Of a stretch of 64,000 nucleotides of DNA, positions 48,824 to 64,000 are shown in pieces. A model generated the notes under the pieces. That model made no database searches, was not told where the DNA came from, and saw nothing but the letters and a program-made list of their open reading frames with translations. The position numbers were made by a program, and so were the translations under genes. The stretch covers positions 23,205,001-23,269,000 of the forward strand of contig CM049398.1 in the NCBI GenBank assembly GCA_026929865.2, given 5' to 3'. The DNA is from Hyperoplus lanceolatus. Taxonomy: Eukaryota; Chordata; Actinopteri; Uranoscopiformes; Ammodytidae. The stretch's first letter is position 1, and the number at the start of each line of letters is the position of its first letter.

Positions 48824-49746
48824 AGTCCTAAATGTCCCCCTTATCATCCACTATTCATCCTCCAGCCTCATGTGATTCACATTTTATGCATGTGACTCTT
48901 TAAGGTTGTTTATTTGCCACAGCAAACCTGTCTCAGAGAAAGATGTTAGTTGAAACAAGAGAAATAAAAATAACTGAGAAGAAACTTACCTGGGCTGGAG
49001 TATTGTGTTTTTTTTTTACACTGGACGTCTTCATACTGTGTGTTGTACTACTATATGTGTGTGTTTACGGGATGCCTTCCTCTAATGCATACGGATGAGT
49101 TTCATGCCAAGGTTGGACACAGTGCATATTCAACCACTTTATCAAATGTTTCAAAATTCTACAAAATGACGTTTCCTAGAATTGTCCAATGGTTTTTAAA
49201 AATGTGCTGTATTGGGTTGAAGCAATTCATGAAATCATAAATTATTGTGTCAATTCCTCAGTAAGATATTAGAAACAATAGCTCGTTTAGATAAACTTCT
49301 GAAAAGACAAACCAGCAAGTCTGCTCTGGGTTTAACTGGGATCCCCCCCTAAAGCCATCCAACTCCTCAACTCTTATTAGTTAAAAGTGCTCGTAAGATA
49401 GCTTGGTAGCAAGCAGCATTCCTTGAGTAGCCATGTGCTAATCATTTGTAAATGTAGCTTTTAATTTGTTTCACTAATATATTTGTACACAGACATACAG
49501 GGATATGTTTCAGAGATATTCATGACATTTAAAAAAGGAGCAGATTAAGCTAGCTAACCGTTTTAAATGGTGTAAAGTTTATTTTTTTGATTTAAAAAAA
49601 AAAAGTGGAATCTCATTAAACAGCATTACATCGACTGTCAGGTCAGAAATGTCCACCATATTCCATCGCTGCTTTTATGCTATAAACAAGACATAAGCAA
49701 GCAAGCTTTAGCAATGTAACATTAAAAATTAAAATTAGCTAATTTC

Positions 49747-50062
49747 GGTTACACATTACAATAAGGGTACATTAATTAACTGTTAGTTAATGGTCAATAA
49801 GCATTAACTAAGCATTAAATAACCATCAATAACGGCTAATGAGCATTAACTAAGCATTTAATAACTGCTTAATGCTTAACTAGGCATTAGTTAACTAAGC
49901 ACAGCAAAAGCTTAACCGAGCATTGACCTACTGTTAATAACAACGCATTTCCATTTAATTCATGGCTAATAAGCATGAACTACACATTAACTAACCGTTA
50001 ATAGCATTAACTAAGCCTTAACTAACGTTTTATTAATGTACCCTTATTGTAAAGTGTTACCC
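49747..50062. mobile_element. Inverted-repeat element with internal tandem TTAACTAAGCA-like units
   Basis: The left end is ggttacacattacaataagg plus gtacattaat; the right end read on the minus strand is gggtaacactttacaataag plus ggtacattaat. The interior is nearly all degenerate repeats of a 20-25 bp unit (agcattaactaagcattaaa, agttaatggtcaataagcat). Non-coding. Confidence 0.7.
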
Positions 50063-50443
50063 TAAGTTCTATGCAAGAACTGCTGTATGTTCTGAAAGAC
50101 CTTTAAATGTAGTGATGCATAGATCTCCACTTAGCCTTTCTAAATAAATAACTGGACTAAGATTGAATTTATACAAACAGCTGGTACACTCCAGGATGTT
50201 AGCACCACAGGGAACCTGGCTACCAATCCATTTTTAGACTTCATATTCATATAACCAGCACTATGTCACCACAGCACAGCTTGAACTGAGGCATCCATCT
50301 TTTCAGGAAATAATTATCCAGGCCAACACTCACACACAACAGACAAGTAAAAAAAAAAAACTCCGAACCAGGTTACAGTTCTTTTAAAAAGAGCCTGTGA
50401 TTTATCATTTAAGTCTGTTGGAGGAAGATATTTTGTATACCCC

Positions 50444-50449
50444 TTTATT
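50444..50449 (-). terminator. glb1l2: Candidate polyadenylation signal of glb1l2
   Basis: AATAAA on the minus strand (tttatt on plus), about 325 nt past the stop codon and the first such hexamer I see after it. Distance and orientation fit a short 3' UTR; usage is not shown. Confidence 0.4.
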
Positions 50450-50773
50450 GTTATCAAGATCATTTGACAGTCAAAAGCCCCTTGGTATCCAGTTATATGC
50501 TACGCATAGTGAAAGACTTAAGTTAATGGTACACAATATTGAATAAATTTTTTTTTTTTTTTAAATGTTAGGAATGCAGTCACAAAATGAGAAAACGAGT
50601 CAGGCTGCCTGCTATGTTCCGATATATAGGACACAAAATGTCAGTTCACTGATGTGTGACTTTTTGAAAGCTGCTGGTCGCTGCCGGGCAACAGCGCCTG
50701 AGTAGACGAGGGCTCATGGCAATTGCCTCAAGTGGTGTCCTCCCCATCCTCCTCCCCCTCTCACCTCCTGTCC

Positions 50774-63982
<13,209 letters not shown>

Positions 63983-64000
63983 CTAGTGGAGGAAGAAGGA

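Overview
The window is nuclear DNA from a vertebrate, almost certainly a teleost fish. It has intron-rich genes with GT-AG splice sites, very long (CA)n, (CT)n and (TA)n tracts, and many small DNA transposons of the kinds common in fish genomes (piggyBac-like, Tc1/mariner, hAT, PIF/Harbinger-like and TTAA-flanked short elements). Only two protein-coding genes could be supported. I rebuilt both exon by exon from splice sites and reading-frame phase. There are no bacterial features, CRISPR arrays or functional RNA genes.

Layout. Positions 1-32316 are upstream of the first coding exon of b3gat1. No coding exon was found here. The region holds a decayed piggyBac-like element (1232-2862), a four-layer nest of repeats (7488-9790), an hAT-like element (11321-11920), a short TTAA-ended element (19996-20306) and a mariner-like element (21521-24206) that contains a palindromic Tc1 copy (22124-23735). 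One possible non-coding 5' exon lies at 4699-4899. Positions 32317-43029 hold b3gat1 on the plus strand, with four coding exons encoding 335 residues. Its last exon is followed closely by a cluster of nested elements (43096-45531), and a possible spliced 3' UTR exon starts at 45652. Positions 46321-50443 are an intergenic spacer. Positions 50444-63982 hold the 3' part of a GH35 beta-galactosidase-like gene (best match glb1l2) on the minus strand. It has eleven coding exons, and its first exons lie beyond the right edge.

The two genes converge tail to tail, matching the B3GAT1/GLB1L2 arrangement known from human 11q25, which supports both identifications. They act separately. B3GAT1 is a Golgi glucuronyltransferase that makes the HNK-1 glycan precursor. 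GLB1L2 is a secretory-pathway glycosidase-family protein.

I found no convincing undescribed biological system. The most distinctive features are the nested transposons, a 2.1 kb fold-back inside a repeat next to the b3gat1 stop codon, a possible 3' UTR intron that would remove that cluster, and an out-of-frame AUG overlapping the b3gat1 start.
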